63,736 nt of DNA from Ignavibacterium sp. (lineage in GTDB: Bacteria; Bacteroidota; Ignavibacteria; Ignavibacteriales; Ignavibacteriaceae). This document shows, in pieces, positions 8,060 to 15,865 of the stretch (the stretch's first letter is position 1; each line of letters opens with the position of its first letter). Both the position numbers and the translations under genes were made by a program. The DNA lies in contig JAGXRK010000025.1 of assembly GCA_018335755.1 (NCBI GenBank), positions 1-63,736 of the forward strand, in the 5' to 3' direction. The notes beneath the pieces are model-generated. The model was not told where the DNA came from, ran no database searches, and saw only the letters and a program-made list of their open reading frames with translations.

Positions 8060-8118
8060 GAAGAGGCCGTAGGTTCTCCCGAAGGGACTCATTTCGGAGG
8101 AATCCTATCACCGGGACT
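8060..8118 (+). pseudogene. tRNA-Pro remnant, 3' part, with a palindromic insert in the T loop
   Basis: GAAGAGGCCGTAGGTTC (8060-8076) and AATCCTATCACCGGGACT (8101-8118) repeat the anticodon stem 3' strand through the acceptor of the intact tRNA 18 bp upstream. They are interrupted in the T loop by a 24-base insert. The acceptor has GGG where the intact copy has CCC. With the remnant at 7629-7703 it would make up one complete damaged tRNA-Pro gene. Confidence 0.8.
8077..8100 (+). repeat. Palindromic insert in T loop of tRNA remnant
   Basis: The insert begins TCCCGAAGGGACTC and ends TTTCGGAGG, so with the preceding C it can fold with CTCC/GGAG and CGAA/TTCG pairing. It lies between GGTTC and AATCC of the T arm. 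Confidence 0.65.
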
Positions 8119-8144
8119 AATTTTAAATATTTATAGCAATTATT

Positions 8145-8642
8145 ATGGCACAAAATCATTCTTTTGACATAGTTTCTGAAATTGATCTTCAGGAAGCAGA
8201 TAATGCTGTTAACCAGGCACTCAAGGAAATCCATCAGCGTTATGATCTTAAAGACTCTAAAACTGAATTGGAATTAAATAAAAAGGATAAATACATTTCC
8301 ATCAATACAAAGGATGATTATTCACGTAAAGCCAGTATTGATATTCTTGAAACTAAATTTATCCGCCGCGGTATTTCCGTTAAAGCTCTTAAGTTTGATG
8401 AACCTGAAGCGGCTGCAGGTGGAAGACTTAAACAGAAAATTAATCTTAAATCCGGAATATCAAAAGAGAATGCCAAGCTAATCACGAAAATGATTAAAGA
8501 TTCCAAACTTAAAGTAAATGCACAGATCCAGGATGAGCAGGTACGAGTCACCGCACCAAAAATCGATGATCTTCAGACTGTAATAAAAATGGTTAAAGAA
8601 GCAGAACTTGATTTCCCTACTCAATTCGTGAATATGAAGTAA
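8145..8642 (+). CDS. yajQ: YajQ-family nucleotide-binding protein (DUF520)
   Basis: The protein has 165 residues, the normal family length. The N-terminus HSFDIVSEIDLQEADNAVNQ and the two-lobed ferredoxin-like layout (RYDLKDSKTELEL; RVTAPKIDDLQTVIKMVKE) are diagnostic. Some members bind cyclic di-GMP or other nucleotides and act as effectors; in this organism the role is unknown. It is downstream of the tRNA-Pro locus on the same strand and converges with the DnaE-like gene, leaving only 8 bp between the two stops. No Shine-Dalgarno sequence is visible before the ATG. Confidence 0.93.
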   Translation: MAQNHSFDIVSEIDLQEADNAVNQALKEIHQRYDLKDSKTELELNKKDKYISINTKDDYSRKASIDILETKFIRRGISVKALKFDEPEAAAGGRLKQKINLKSGISKENAKLITKMIKDSKLKVNAQIQDEQVRVTAPKIDDLQTVIKMVKEAELDFPTQFVNMK

Positions 8643-8650
8643 ACATTTTC

Positions 8651-10354
8651 TTATCCTGCATAAGCTAATCTCAGTTTTTCTTTATTCAGGTCCTTCAGCA
8701 TCATAAACTCTTCTTCATACACTTTTTCTATATCACCGTAATATTTGTGATCAACACTGTCTTTTTCAGTATCACGCAAGACTTTTAGTGAAGAGACAAG
8801 ACTAAGCTTCTTTACAACAAGATTTACCGGATCATTTTCATCAACTACACCTTCAACAATATACGGACCCATCGACATAGTCAATTCGGCATATTCATAA
8901 TAAACTTTCGGAAATATCACTGCTTCAAAAGTGCCGTAAATATCTTCAAGCGAGAGGAACTTCATTATGTCACCTTTCTTAGTCCGTATTCTTTTGGAGG
9001 TCATATACCAGCCGATCATCGTAACATATTTACCTTTATACTTAATCATTTCATTCGCTTTTATAACGGATGAATCATCAAAAAGATCTCTATAGAAATG
9101 AAGCGGGTGACGTGTAACCATATAATTAAAAGTTTCATATTCCATTCTGCAGATTTCTTCTAAAGAAAAATTCTGTGCGGTTTTTACCTGCTGCTCGAGC
9201 GTAAAAGTTTCGTGAATGAAAAGATCATTATACCTTTCATCAAGTATTTTTCTTTTGTTAATGTAAATATCGAGCAGCCGCAGAAGTTCTGGTCGTGTTT
9301 GACGAAAACATCCCAACGCACCGCATTTGATAAGTATCGATGTTTCTTCATAGCCAAGTCCGGTTCTCACAAGAAAATCTGCAAGTGCAACATATTCACC
9401 ATGATTTTTTCTTTCATTAACAATTTTGTGAATTGAGTTAAGAGAAAGATTTTTTATAGCCATCAAACCAATTCTCATTTCACTTTTCTTTCCTGTGTAC
9501 TCATATTCACTTCTGTTTATACAGGGAAGCAGAACTTTAACTCCTCTTCTTTTGGTTTCCTGAACATATACTGCGGCGGAATAAAAGCCTCCGCCATTGC
9601 TAAGAACACCTGCCATAAATTCTGCGGGATAATATGTCTTAAGAAATGCAACCTGGTATGAAAGCAAAGCAAACGAAGCACTGTGAGCTTTACAGAAAGA
9701 ATATCCGGCAAATGATTCGATCTGTCTCCAGAGTTCTTTTGACTGGCTATCATTCAATCCTTTCATTTCACAGGATTCGAAAAAACGATTTGTAATCTGC
9801 TGCATTGCTTTGTGTGATCGCATCTTTCCGCTCATTGCACGCCGCAGAAGATCGGCTTCCTCTAAACTAAGTCCGACAATTTTATGTGCAACTTTAATTA
9901 CATCTTCCTGGTAGATCATAACTCCGTAAGTATCAGCAAGAACTTCGGCTAACTCAGGTATAAAGTAAGTGCGCTTTGAAGGATCTTTATGACGAAGTAT
10001 AAACTCCTGCATCATTCCGCTTTCAGCCACACCAGGACGAATTATTGAACTTGCCGCTGTAAGCAATTCAAAATCATGTACATCAAGTTTTCTGAGAAGA
10101 GAACGCATTCCGGGAGATTCAATGTAGAAGCATCCAATTGTTTGTCCCTTACGTATAAGCTCATTTGTTCTGCTATCATTAAACAGCATTTCAAAATCGA
10201 ATATATCAAACTCAACACCACTTTTATTTTTAGGCAAAGGCGGATAAAGAGTGGCAACTTTTGGTTCTTGGCGCCACTCAACCGGGATCAAATAAAACTG
10301 ATTTTCAAAGTTTTTTTCCATATTAGTGTATAATAATAGTGAACATTTGTGCAC
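8651..10354 (-). CDS. DnaE-like polymerase III alpha fragment lacking the PHP and catalytic palm domains
   Basis: The protein has 567 residues, against roughly 1000 or more for the family. The sequence aligns with the second half of DnaE2-type alpha subunits: the thumb/fingers segment (GQTIGCFYIESPGMRSLLRKL, RPGVAESGMMQEFI, YGVMIYQEDVI, LRRAMSGK, AGYSFCKAHSASFALLSYQ), helix-hairpin-helix (ILIKCGALGCF) and OB fold (about 445-510). The PHP domain and the palm with its three catalytic Asp are absent. The 120 bp upstream is AT-rich intergenic sequence with no palm coding in any frame. The frame is intact, so it is either a recent 5' deletion or a maintained non-polymerase derivative. M12 at 10321 is an alternative start. 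It is divergent from the CPXCG gene. Confidence 0.8.
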   Translation of the reverse strand: MHKCSLLLYTNMEKNFENQFYLIPVEWRQEPKVATLYPPLPKNKSGVEFDIFDFEMLFNDSRTNELIRKGQTIGCFYIESPGMRSLLRKLDVHDFELLTAASSIIRPGVAESGMMQEFILRHKDPSKRTYFIPELAEVLADTYGVMIYQEDVIKVAHKIVGLSLEEADLLRRAMSGKMRSHKAMQQITNRFFESCEMKGLNDSQSKELWRQIESFAGYSFCKAHSASFALLSYQVAFLKTYYPAEFMAGVLSNGGGFYSAAVYVQETKRRGVKVLLPCINRSEYEYTGKKSEMRIGLMAIKNLSLNSIHKIVNERKNHGEYVALADFLVRTGLGYEETSILIKCGALGCFRQTRPELLRLLDIYINKRKILDERYNDLFIHETFTLEQQVKTAQNFSLEEICRMEYETFNYMVTRHPLHFYRDLFDDSSVIKANEMIKYKGKYVTMIGWYMTSKRIRTKKGDIMKFLSLEDIYGTFEAVIFPKVYYEYAELTMSMGPYIVEGVVDENDPVNLVVKKLSLVSSLKVLRDTEKDSVDHKYYGDIEKVYEEEFMMLKDLNKEKLRLAYAG

Positions 10355-10473
10355 TATTTACATTTTTTAAAAATAAAAGTCAATAGAGGAAAAAAGCTTA
10401 TTTAGTTGACTTTGATGGAGGGATTAAACTTATTAGAAGTGTGTTTTTGATATTATTTTTAATGTGATGCGAA

Positions 10474-10668
10474 ATGCAGACAGATGACACTTTATCCTGG
10501 ATCTGCCAGTACTGCGGGGTTGAGAATGCAGTATGGGTTGATCTTACAATTGAAGGCAAACAGGACTTTATAGAGGATTGCAGGATATGCTGCCGCCCCA
10601 ACCGCGTAATAGTAACGGTTGATTACGATGAAAATATTTTCATCGAAGCACGGCTTACGGATGAATAA
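10474..10668 (+). CDS. CPXCG-motif cysteine-rich zinc-ribbon protein
   Basis: The protein has 64 residues. Two Cys pairs, C11/C14 (CQYC) and C36/C39 with C40 adjacent (CRICC), are followed by RPNRVIVTVDYD. This matches the small CPXCG family of single zinc ribbons. The function of the family is not established. It is divergent from the DnaE-like gene and converges with ftsZ. Confidence 0.85.
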   Translation: MQTDDTLSWICQYCGVENAVWVDLTIEGKQDFIEDCRICCRPNRVIVTVDYDENIFIEARLTDE

Positions 10669-10707
10669 AATCCTACCGTATAAGATAGTTCTGCTAACCC
10701 TCTATAT

Positions 10708-11979
10708 TTAATCCATAATCATTCTGAGGAACGATGAGCTTTCATCGTCATCAGAATCGTCTTTCTTTTCCATTCTCTCCTTTGACCATGCATATCTTGA
10801 TGCATCTACGCTGAAACCGGTCTGGTTATCATTCTTATCTACATCTTCTTCATCTTCAATTGAAGATTTTGGACTTTTGACGCGCAATATTGTCGGGACT
10901 TCAAGATCTTCCTTATTGATTTCAGGATTGTCAAATAAAGAAAATCCACCCCTGGCAAATTTAGGTTCATCTTTAGAAAATGTTTTTGCGGCCCGCGATG
11001 TAAATGAACTTTTACCTGTATCGAAACCAGTTGCAATAACTGTATAAGAGATGTAGTCATTCATTTCATCTTTCTTAACAACACCAAAAATAACATTGGC
11101 TTCTTCACCAGCCGCTTCAAATATTACATTATTACCTTCATTAATTTCCTGCATAGTCATGCTGCCTGAACCGGTAACATTAAGCAGTACACTTTTTGCT
11201 CCTTTAATACTTACACCTTCAAGAAGAGGTGATGAGATTGCTTTCTGCGCAGCTTCGATGGCGCGATTTTCTCCGCTGGCAATTCCACAACCCATCAATG
11301 CTTCACCGCTTTGATTCATTACTGCACGTACATCTGCAAAGTCAACATTAATCAATCCTTCGATTGTAATAATGTCTGCTATGCCGCGTGTTGCTTCATA
11401 AAGAACTTCATTCGGTTTATCAAAGGCTGCAAATGCATTAATACCCTTATCAAGAATACTTAGAAGCCTTTCGTTTGGAATAACAATTAAGCTGTCTACG
11501 TGCTGGCGTAATTCCTGAATACCTTTTTCAGCATTCATCATTCTCGTTTTACCTTCCCATCTGAATGGTTTAGTAACAATGCCAACAACCAGAGCACCTA
11601 TGCTTTTAGCAATAGATGCCACAACAGGAGCACCACCGGTTCCTGTTCCGCCTCCCATACCGGCTGTAACAAAAACCATATCACTTCCCTGCAGAACTTC
11701 TGCAATAAGTTCGCGATCTTCTTCCGTTGCTTTCTTGCCAACGTTAGGATCGGCACCAGCACCGAGACCTCTTGTAATAGAAGTACCGCACTGGATTTTA
11801 TGAGTAGCACTGCTGCCCTTCAGAACTTGTGAATCGGTGTTGATTGCAACGTACTCTACGCCGTTCAATCCTCTTAAGATCATGCTTTCAATTGCATTGC
11901 AGCCACCGCCGCCAACACCAACAACTTTAAGTACAGCCGACATTGATTTGTCTCTGTCAATTGTTGCAAAACGCGCCAT
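10708..11979 (-). CDS. ftsZ: Cell division protein FtsZ
   Basis: This is the tubulin-like GTPase that forms the division ring. The start is taken at 11979 because an AGGAGG box lies four bases upstream; the reading frame is open further up but would add ten residues overlapping ftsA. It encodes 423 residues: GGGGCNA near the N-terminus, the tubulin signature GGGTGTGGAP, the synergy loop NVDFADVRAVM, an acidic variable linker, and a short C-terminal peptide (SSFLRMIMD) that probably binds FtsA. It is the last gene of the dcw operon, 16 bp after ftsA. Confidence 0.98.
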   Translation of the reverse strand: MARFATIDRDKSMSAVLKVVGVGGGGCNAIESMILRGLNGVEYVAINTDSQVLKGSSATHKIQCGTSITRGLGAGADPNVGKKATEEDRELIAEVLQGSDMVFVTAGMGGGTGTGGAPVVASIAKSIGALVVGIVTKPFRWEGKTRMMNAEKGIQELRQHVDSLIVIPNERLLSILDKGINAFAAFDKPNEVLYEATRGIADIITIEGLINVDFADVRAVMNQSGEALMGCGIASGENRAIEAAQKAISSPLLEGVSIKGAKSVLLNVTGSGSMTMQEINEGNNVIFEAAGEEANVIFGVVKKDEMNDYISYTVIATGFDTGKSSFTSRAAKTFSKDEPKFARGGFSLFDNPEINKEDLEVPTILRVKSPKSSIEDEEDVDKNDNQTGFSVDASRYAWSKERMEKKDDSDDDESSSFLRMIMD

Positions 11980-11995
11980 AGTTCCTCCTGTAAGT

Positions 11996-13246
11996 TTATA
12001 ATTCGTCAAAAAATTCTTGTACTTTGTTAATTAATTGCTTGATCTTGTTCGTACCTTTAATTTTTTTAGGCTTGATCAAAACCTGATATTCACTTGATTT
12101 ACCGCCTGGTATTCCTTTTATCAGTCCTGCAACTGTTGCAAATTCAGGACTTTCAATTTCATTTGCTAAACCTGAACCAAGTTCCTGAGGAACTCCTATT
12201 CTTGTTGGTAAACCAAAAACCTCTTCTGCTAACTCGGGACAACCTTTAAGTAAGGCACCTCCGCCTGAAAGAACTATACCTGCTTTAAGTTTATTTTTAA
12301 ATCCGGCAGTGCGAAGTTCATTATCAATAATTGAAAACAGTTCACGCATTCTTAAACTGATTATCTGTGTAAGTAGACTTATTGGAATTTTTGTATTTCC
12401 TCTAGCTCCAACACCTCTTATGAGTATGTCTTCATCTTTTATTATTGCATTCTCAGAAGCATAGCCATATTCTTTTTTGAGTCTTTCTGCTTCTTCTGTA
12501 ACTACTCCAAGGGACTCTCTTATATCATTTGTAACCTGGTTACCGGCAATGCCAATAACTTTTGTATGTTTAATCGCTTTTTTATGATATATGGCTATGT
12601 CAGTTGTACCTCCACCAATGTCAATCATAGCTATACCAAGATCCTTTTCACTATCTTCAAGTACTGATGAACTCGAAGCAATCGGCTGAAGTATGTAATC
12701 CTGAACCTGATATCCGGCACGTTCAACTGATTTTCTGATATTCTGAATTGCCGGAATTGATGCAAGAACAACATGATTGCTTGCTTCCAATCTTGAACCA
12801 GACATTCCAATTGGGCTTTCAATTCCACCCTGATGATCAATGGAAAACTCTTCGGGGATGATGTGAAGAATTTGGCGGTCAGATGGAATTCTTATCGTTC
12901 TAACATCAGATTCTAGTCTGTCAAGATCGTCTTTAATAATTTCTTTTTCTTCCCTGTTAATAGTAACATAATTTCTGTGTCGAATACTTGTTATATGTTC
13001 ACCAGCAACACCAACGTTTACAACATTAACTTTAATTCCGGCTCTGTTAGATGCAATTTCCATAGCTGCTTTTATAGCTTCGGCAGTTTTACCAATATTG
13101 GCAACTAATCCTTTATGAAGCCCTTCAGAAGGGGCTACTCCAAAACCAAGTATATCCAGTTTTCCTGTATCTACTGAACGTTCAGCAATTACAGCACAAA
13201 CTTTTGTAGTTCCTAAATCAAGTCCTGCCAGTATTTCTTTTTTCAT
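11996..13246 (-). CDS. ftsA: Cell division protein FtsA
   Basis: The protein has 416 residues and belongs to the actin/Hsp70 ATPase fold. The N-terminal phosphate-1 motif is GLDLGTTKVCAVI, phosphate-2 is IDIGGGTTDIA and the adenosine motif is GIVLSGGGALLKG. The inserted 1C domain characteristic of FtsA lies between. The C-terminus ends in a positively charged amphipathic stretch (IKQLINKVQEFFDEL) that should anchor it, and hence FtsZ, to the membrane. It is placed directly after ftsQ (3 bp) and before ftsZ. Confidence 0.97.
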   Translation of the reverse strand: MKKEILAGLDLGTTKVCAVIAERSVDTGKLDILGFGVAPSEGLHKGLVANIGKTAEAIKAAMEIASNRAGIKVNVVNVGVAGEHITSIRHRNYVTINREEKEIIKDDLDRLESDVRTIRIPSDRQILHIIPEEFSIDHQGGIESPIGMSGSRLEASNHVVLASIPAIQNIRKSVERAGYQVQDYILQPIASSSSVLEDSEKDLGIAMIDIGGGTTDIAIYHKKAIKHTKVIGIAGNQVTNDIRESLGVVTEEAERLKKEYGYASENAIIKDEDILIRGVGARGNTKIPISLLTQIISLRMRELFSIIDNELRTAGFKNKLKAGIVLSGGGALLKGCPELAEEVFGLPTRIGVPQELGSGLANEIESPEFATVAGLIKGIPGGKSSEYQVLIKPKKIKGTNKIKQLINKVQEFFDEL

Positions 13247-13249
13247 TGT

Positions 13250-14014
13250 CTATAAACCTATATTGTCTTTTTTCCCGACAAAAGCTTCATTACTAAATCT
13301 TAAATCAAGATACTCTGTATTTTCAAAATATTGTTTTTGTGTATTCAATCGTTCCCAAAGAATATTAAGGTAAATCATTTTCTTTGCTTCGTTTCCTCTG
13401 CCAAAAATTACGGGTGCATTTAATCCGGAAAACGTAAGTATAACATCACCACCGTTTCTGAGATTTATTTCTGCCAGTTTTCTTGAAATTTCAAGATCTG
13501 TTGTTTTGGCTGCATCAATAATCTTAAATGCCTGAAGCACATCTTCATCTTTAACAAAATTCATTGCATTGAGTTTAACTCTTAGTCTTGCATTGCTGAT
13601 TACCGGTAGATCCGAAAACTGTGTATTAGGGAAAATAGGGATCACCTGAAAATCGGCAGTTATGAAGTACGGATCGCTGCTGCCGACAACTACTGCATAA
13701 ATTATTTTTTCTTTCAAATGAACTTCAACATTTCCTCTGCTATCAGATTTTACTTCAGACCTTATTATATAAGGATGCTTTTCAAACCTGCTTTTTATTC
13801 CATGCAGAGTTAAATCGCTGTATGAAATATTTTCATCAAGTTGTGTAAACTCGAGATAACTTTTCTGATTAAGTAAATTATTTCCTGTTATAGTAATCAT
13901 CTTTATTTCTTCTCTTCCTCTCTTATTATAAGAGAATACTGTTAAATAAATCAATGATCCTGATAAAATAACAAATAAGAATAGGCTTAGAATTTTATGG
14001 TTACCTTCAGCCAT
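13250..14014 (-). CDS. ftsQ: Cell division protein FtsQ/DivIB
   Basis: The protein has 254 residues. It has a short cytoplasmic N-terminus, one transmembrane helix (about 7-28, ILSLFLFVILSGSLIYLTVF), a POTRA domain (ITITGNNLLNQKSYLEF... GIKSRFEKHPYIIRSEV) and a beta domain to the end. It is the bitopic bridge of the divisome that recruits FtsL and FtsB-type partners. The sequence is divergent, as usual for FtsQ, but position between murC and ftsA plus the topology make the call firm. Confidence 0.9.
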   Translation of the reverse strand: MAEGNHKILSLFLFVILSGSLIYLTVFSYNKRGREEIKMITITGNNLLNQKSYLEFTQLDENISYSDLTLHGIKSRFEKHPYIIRSEVKSDSRGNVEVHLKEKIIYAVVVGSSDPYFITADFQVIPIFPNTQFSDLPVISNARLRVKLNAMNFVKDEDVLQAFKIIDAAKTTDLEISRKLAEINLRNGGDVILTFSGLNAPVIFGRGNEAKKMIYLNILWERLNTQKQYFENTEYLDLRFSNEAFVGKKDNIGL

Positions 14015-14015
14015 T

Positions 14016-15389
14016 TTAATTCATCAGCAACGAAACAAACTTTTCACCGTATTTATAAATATCACCAGCACCCATCGTAATTATGATATCGTCTTCCTGT
14101 TTTTCATTCATTAAAACATCAGGGATATCATTTTTATCAGCAACATAGTGAACATTCTTATGACCAAATTCAACCGCACAATCAGCAATCAATTTTCCGG
14201 AAATGCCAGGTATCGCAATTTCCCTTGACGGATAAACATCTGTACAAATGAAAACATCGCTATTTAAAAAAGATCTTCCAAAATCTTTATAGAAATCTCT
14301 TGTTCTTGAATAAAGATGAGGTTGAAATACCGCAACCAATCTTCTGCTCCAGGATGCGCGGATACCTTTCAAGGTTTCAGCCGCTTCAGTAGGATGATGC
14401 GCATAATCATCAATCACAAGAATTTCTTTGTTATATTTAATTTCAAATCTTCTTTGTGCGCCTGTAAAAGATTTCAATGTTCGTTTTATTGATTCAAAAT
14501 CAATACCCAGTTCAGTTCCCACCACTACTGCAGCTAGTGAGTTTTTAATATTATGGTCACCGGGCAAAGAAAGTTCTATTCTGCCAACTTCTTTATTTAA
14601 ATATTTTACAGTATAAGACGTACTAAATTCATTATGCACGATATCAACTGCCTGTACTTCCGCCTCATCACTCAAACCGAATTTGATAATTCTCTTATTT
14701 ATTCCGGAAGAAATATCCTTCAATTGTGCATCATCAATGCAGAGAGCAACAAAACCGTAAAAAGGCACTTTGTTCGCATACTCAGTAAAAGAAGATTTAA
14801 TATCATTGAGATCTTTATACGTATCAAGATGTTCAGCTTCCAATGAAGTAAGCACTGCAATTACAGGGCTTAACTTTAAAAAGGTTCTGTCGAATTCATC
14901 AGCTTCTACAACTATCCATTCACTCTTGCCTAATCTTGTATTACTACCACCCAGAGCATTTAATCTACCGCCGACAATCATAGTTGGGTCCAATCCGGCT
15001 TCAACTAAAGCTAAGCCAACCATTGAAGTTGTTGTAGTTTTACCATGAGTTCCGGCAATGCCAATTCCATATTTCATCCTCATCGTTTCAGCAAGCATTT
15101 CAGCCCGTTTAACTACAGGTATGTTTTTTCTCACTGCTTCTTTTACTTCAGGGTTATCAAGCGATACTGCTGAGGTGTATACTAATACATCTACATCAAG
15201 CAAATTAGAAGGAGAATGTCCTTCAAATACTTCAATTCCCAATTCGATCAATCGACCGGTAACATCATTAAGTTCTTTATCTGAGCCTGATATTTTAAAG
15301 CCCTGATGAAACAACACTTCGGCTATGGCGCTCATTCCAATTCCGCCAATCCCGACAAAATGTATTTTATTAAACTTTGATAAAATCAT
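14016..15389 (-). CDS. murC: UDP-N-acetylmuramate--L-alanine ligase MurC
   Basis: The protein has 457 residues. It attaches the first amino acid (L-Ala) to UDP-MurNAc in the cytoplasm using ATP. The N-terminal Rossmann segment is HFVGIGGIGMSAIAEVL, the ATP loop GIAGTHGKTTTTSMV, the central domain EADEFDRTFL and the C-terminal ligase domain DDYAHHPTEAAETL. MurC is distinguished from MurD/E/F by the GIGGIGMS start and the AHHPTE motif. It overlaps the upstream hypothetical gene by 4 bp and is followed 1 bp later by ftsQ. Confidence 0.98.
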   Translation of the reverse strand: MILSKFNKIHFVGIGGIGMSAIAEVLFHQGFKISGSDKELNDVTGRLIELGIEVFEGHSPSNLLDVDVLVYTSAVSLDNPEVKEAVRKNIPVVKRAEMLAETMRMKYGIGIAGTHGKTTTTSMVGLALVEAGLDPTMIVGGRLNALGGSNTRLGKSEWIVVEADEFDRTFLKLSPVIAVLTSLEAEHLDTYKDLNDIKSSFTEYANKVPFYGFVALCIDDAQLKDISSGINKRIIKFGLSDEAEVQAVDIVHNEFSTSYTVKYLNKEVGRIELSLPGDHNIKNSLAAVVVGTELGIDFESIKRTLKSFTGAQRRFEIKYNKEILVIDDYAHHPTEAAETLKGIRASWSRRLVAVFQPHLYSRTRDFYKDFGRSFLNSDVFICTDVYPSREIAIPGISGKLIADCAVEFGHKNVHYVADKNDIPDVLMNEKQEDDIIITMGAGDIYKYGEKFVSLLMN

Positions 15390-15865
15390 TTTGATTCGAT
15401 TTTTAATTTCAGTTCCTGAATCCTTTTTAATAGTTCATCATAATTTTCATAATCCGTTGGTCTGATCAGTAATCTTCGTTTACGTGTCTTTAACTTTAAT
15501 ATTATTAACTGAAAACCTTTAGACTGACTAGGATTTCTTTTATTAGTTACTCTTATGGACCCAATTTTATCAGAAGAAATCTCTTTTCGTTTAAACCTGT
15601 TAACGAATGTTATACCGTTCTGATCAATTTCAATGTATCTTCTTTTATATAAATTAAGAATCAGTGCAAAGATGGATATGACAACAATAATTGCAAGGAA
15701 ATAAAGAATTGGATCTTTAATAACCAGAGTATATGAATTATCTACAATCTCACCTCTAATAATCAGGTACAGTGAAAAAACAACGAAGTATATTATGGTC
15801 GATTGATAATAAAACGACGTATTATACTTGAATATACTTTTATGTTTTAGTTGTTCACTTGTCAT
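15386..15865 (-). CDS. Uncharacterised two-helix membrane protein in the dcw operon
   Basis: The protein has 159 residues. A short basic N-terminus is followed by two transmembrane helices (about 19-36, STIIYFVVFSLYLIIRG; and 51-71, LYFLAIIVVISIFALILNLY), then a soluble beta-rich domain (RRYIEIDQNGITFVNRFKRKEISSDKIGSIRVTNKR...) and a C-terminal helix. The layout looks like a bacterial PH-domain protein, which is inference. It overlaps murG and murC by 4 bp on each side, so it is made with the wall enzymes. I do not recognise it as a standard dcw member. Confidence 0.8.
   Translation of the reverse strand: MTSEQLKHKSIFKYNTSFYYQSTIIYFVVFSLYLIIRGEIVDNSYTLVIKDPILYFLAIIVVISIFALILNLYKRRYIEIDQNGITFVNRFKRKEISSDKIGSIRVTNKRNPSQSKGFQLIILKLKTRKRRLLIRPTDYENYDELLKRIQELKLKIESK

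Noticed and set aside
8651..10354. Split-intein dnaE half, as in cyanobacteria
   Set aside because: No intein C-terminal motif or matching N-half is present, and the N-terminus begins with a non-intein sequence.
10676..10707. Possible terminator between CPXCG and ftsZ stops
   Set aside because: No stem-loop with a T run could be drawn in the 39-bp gap.
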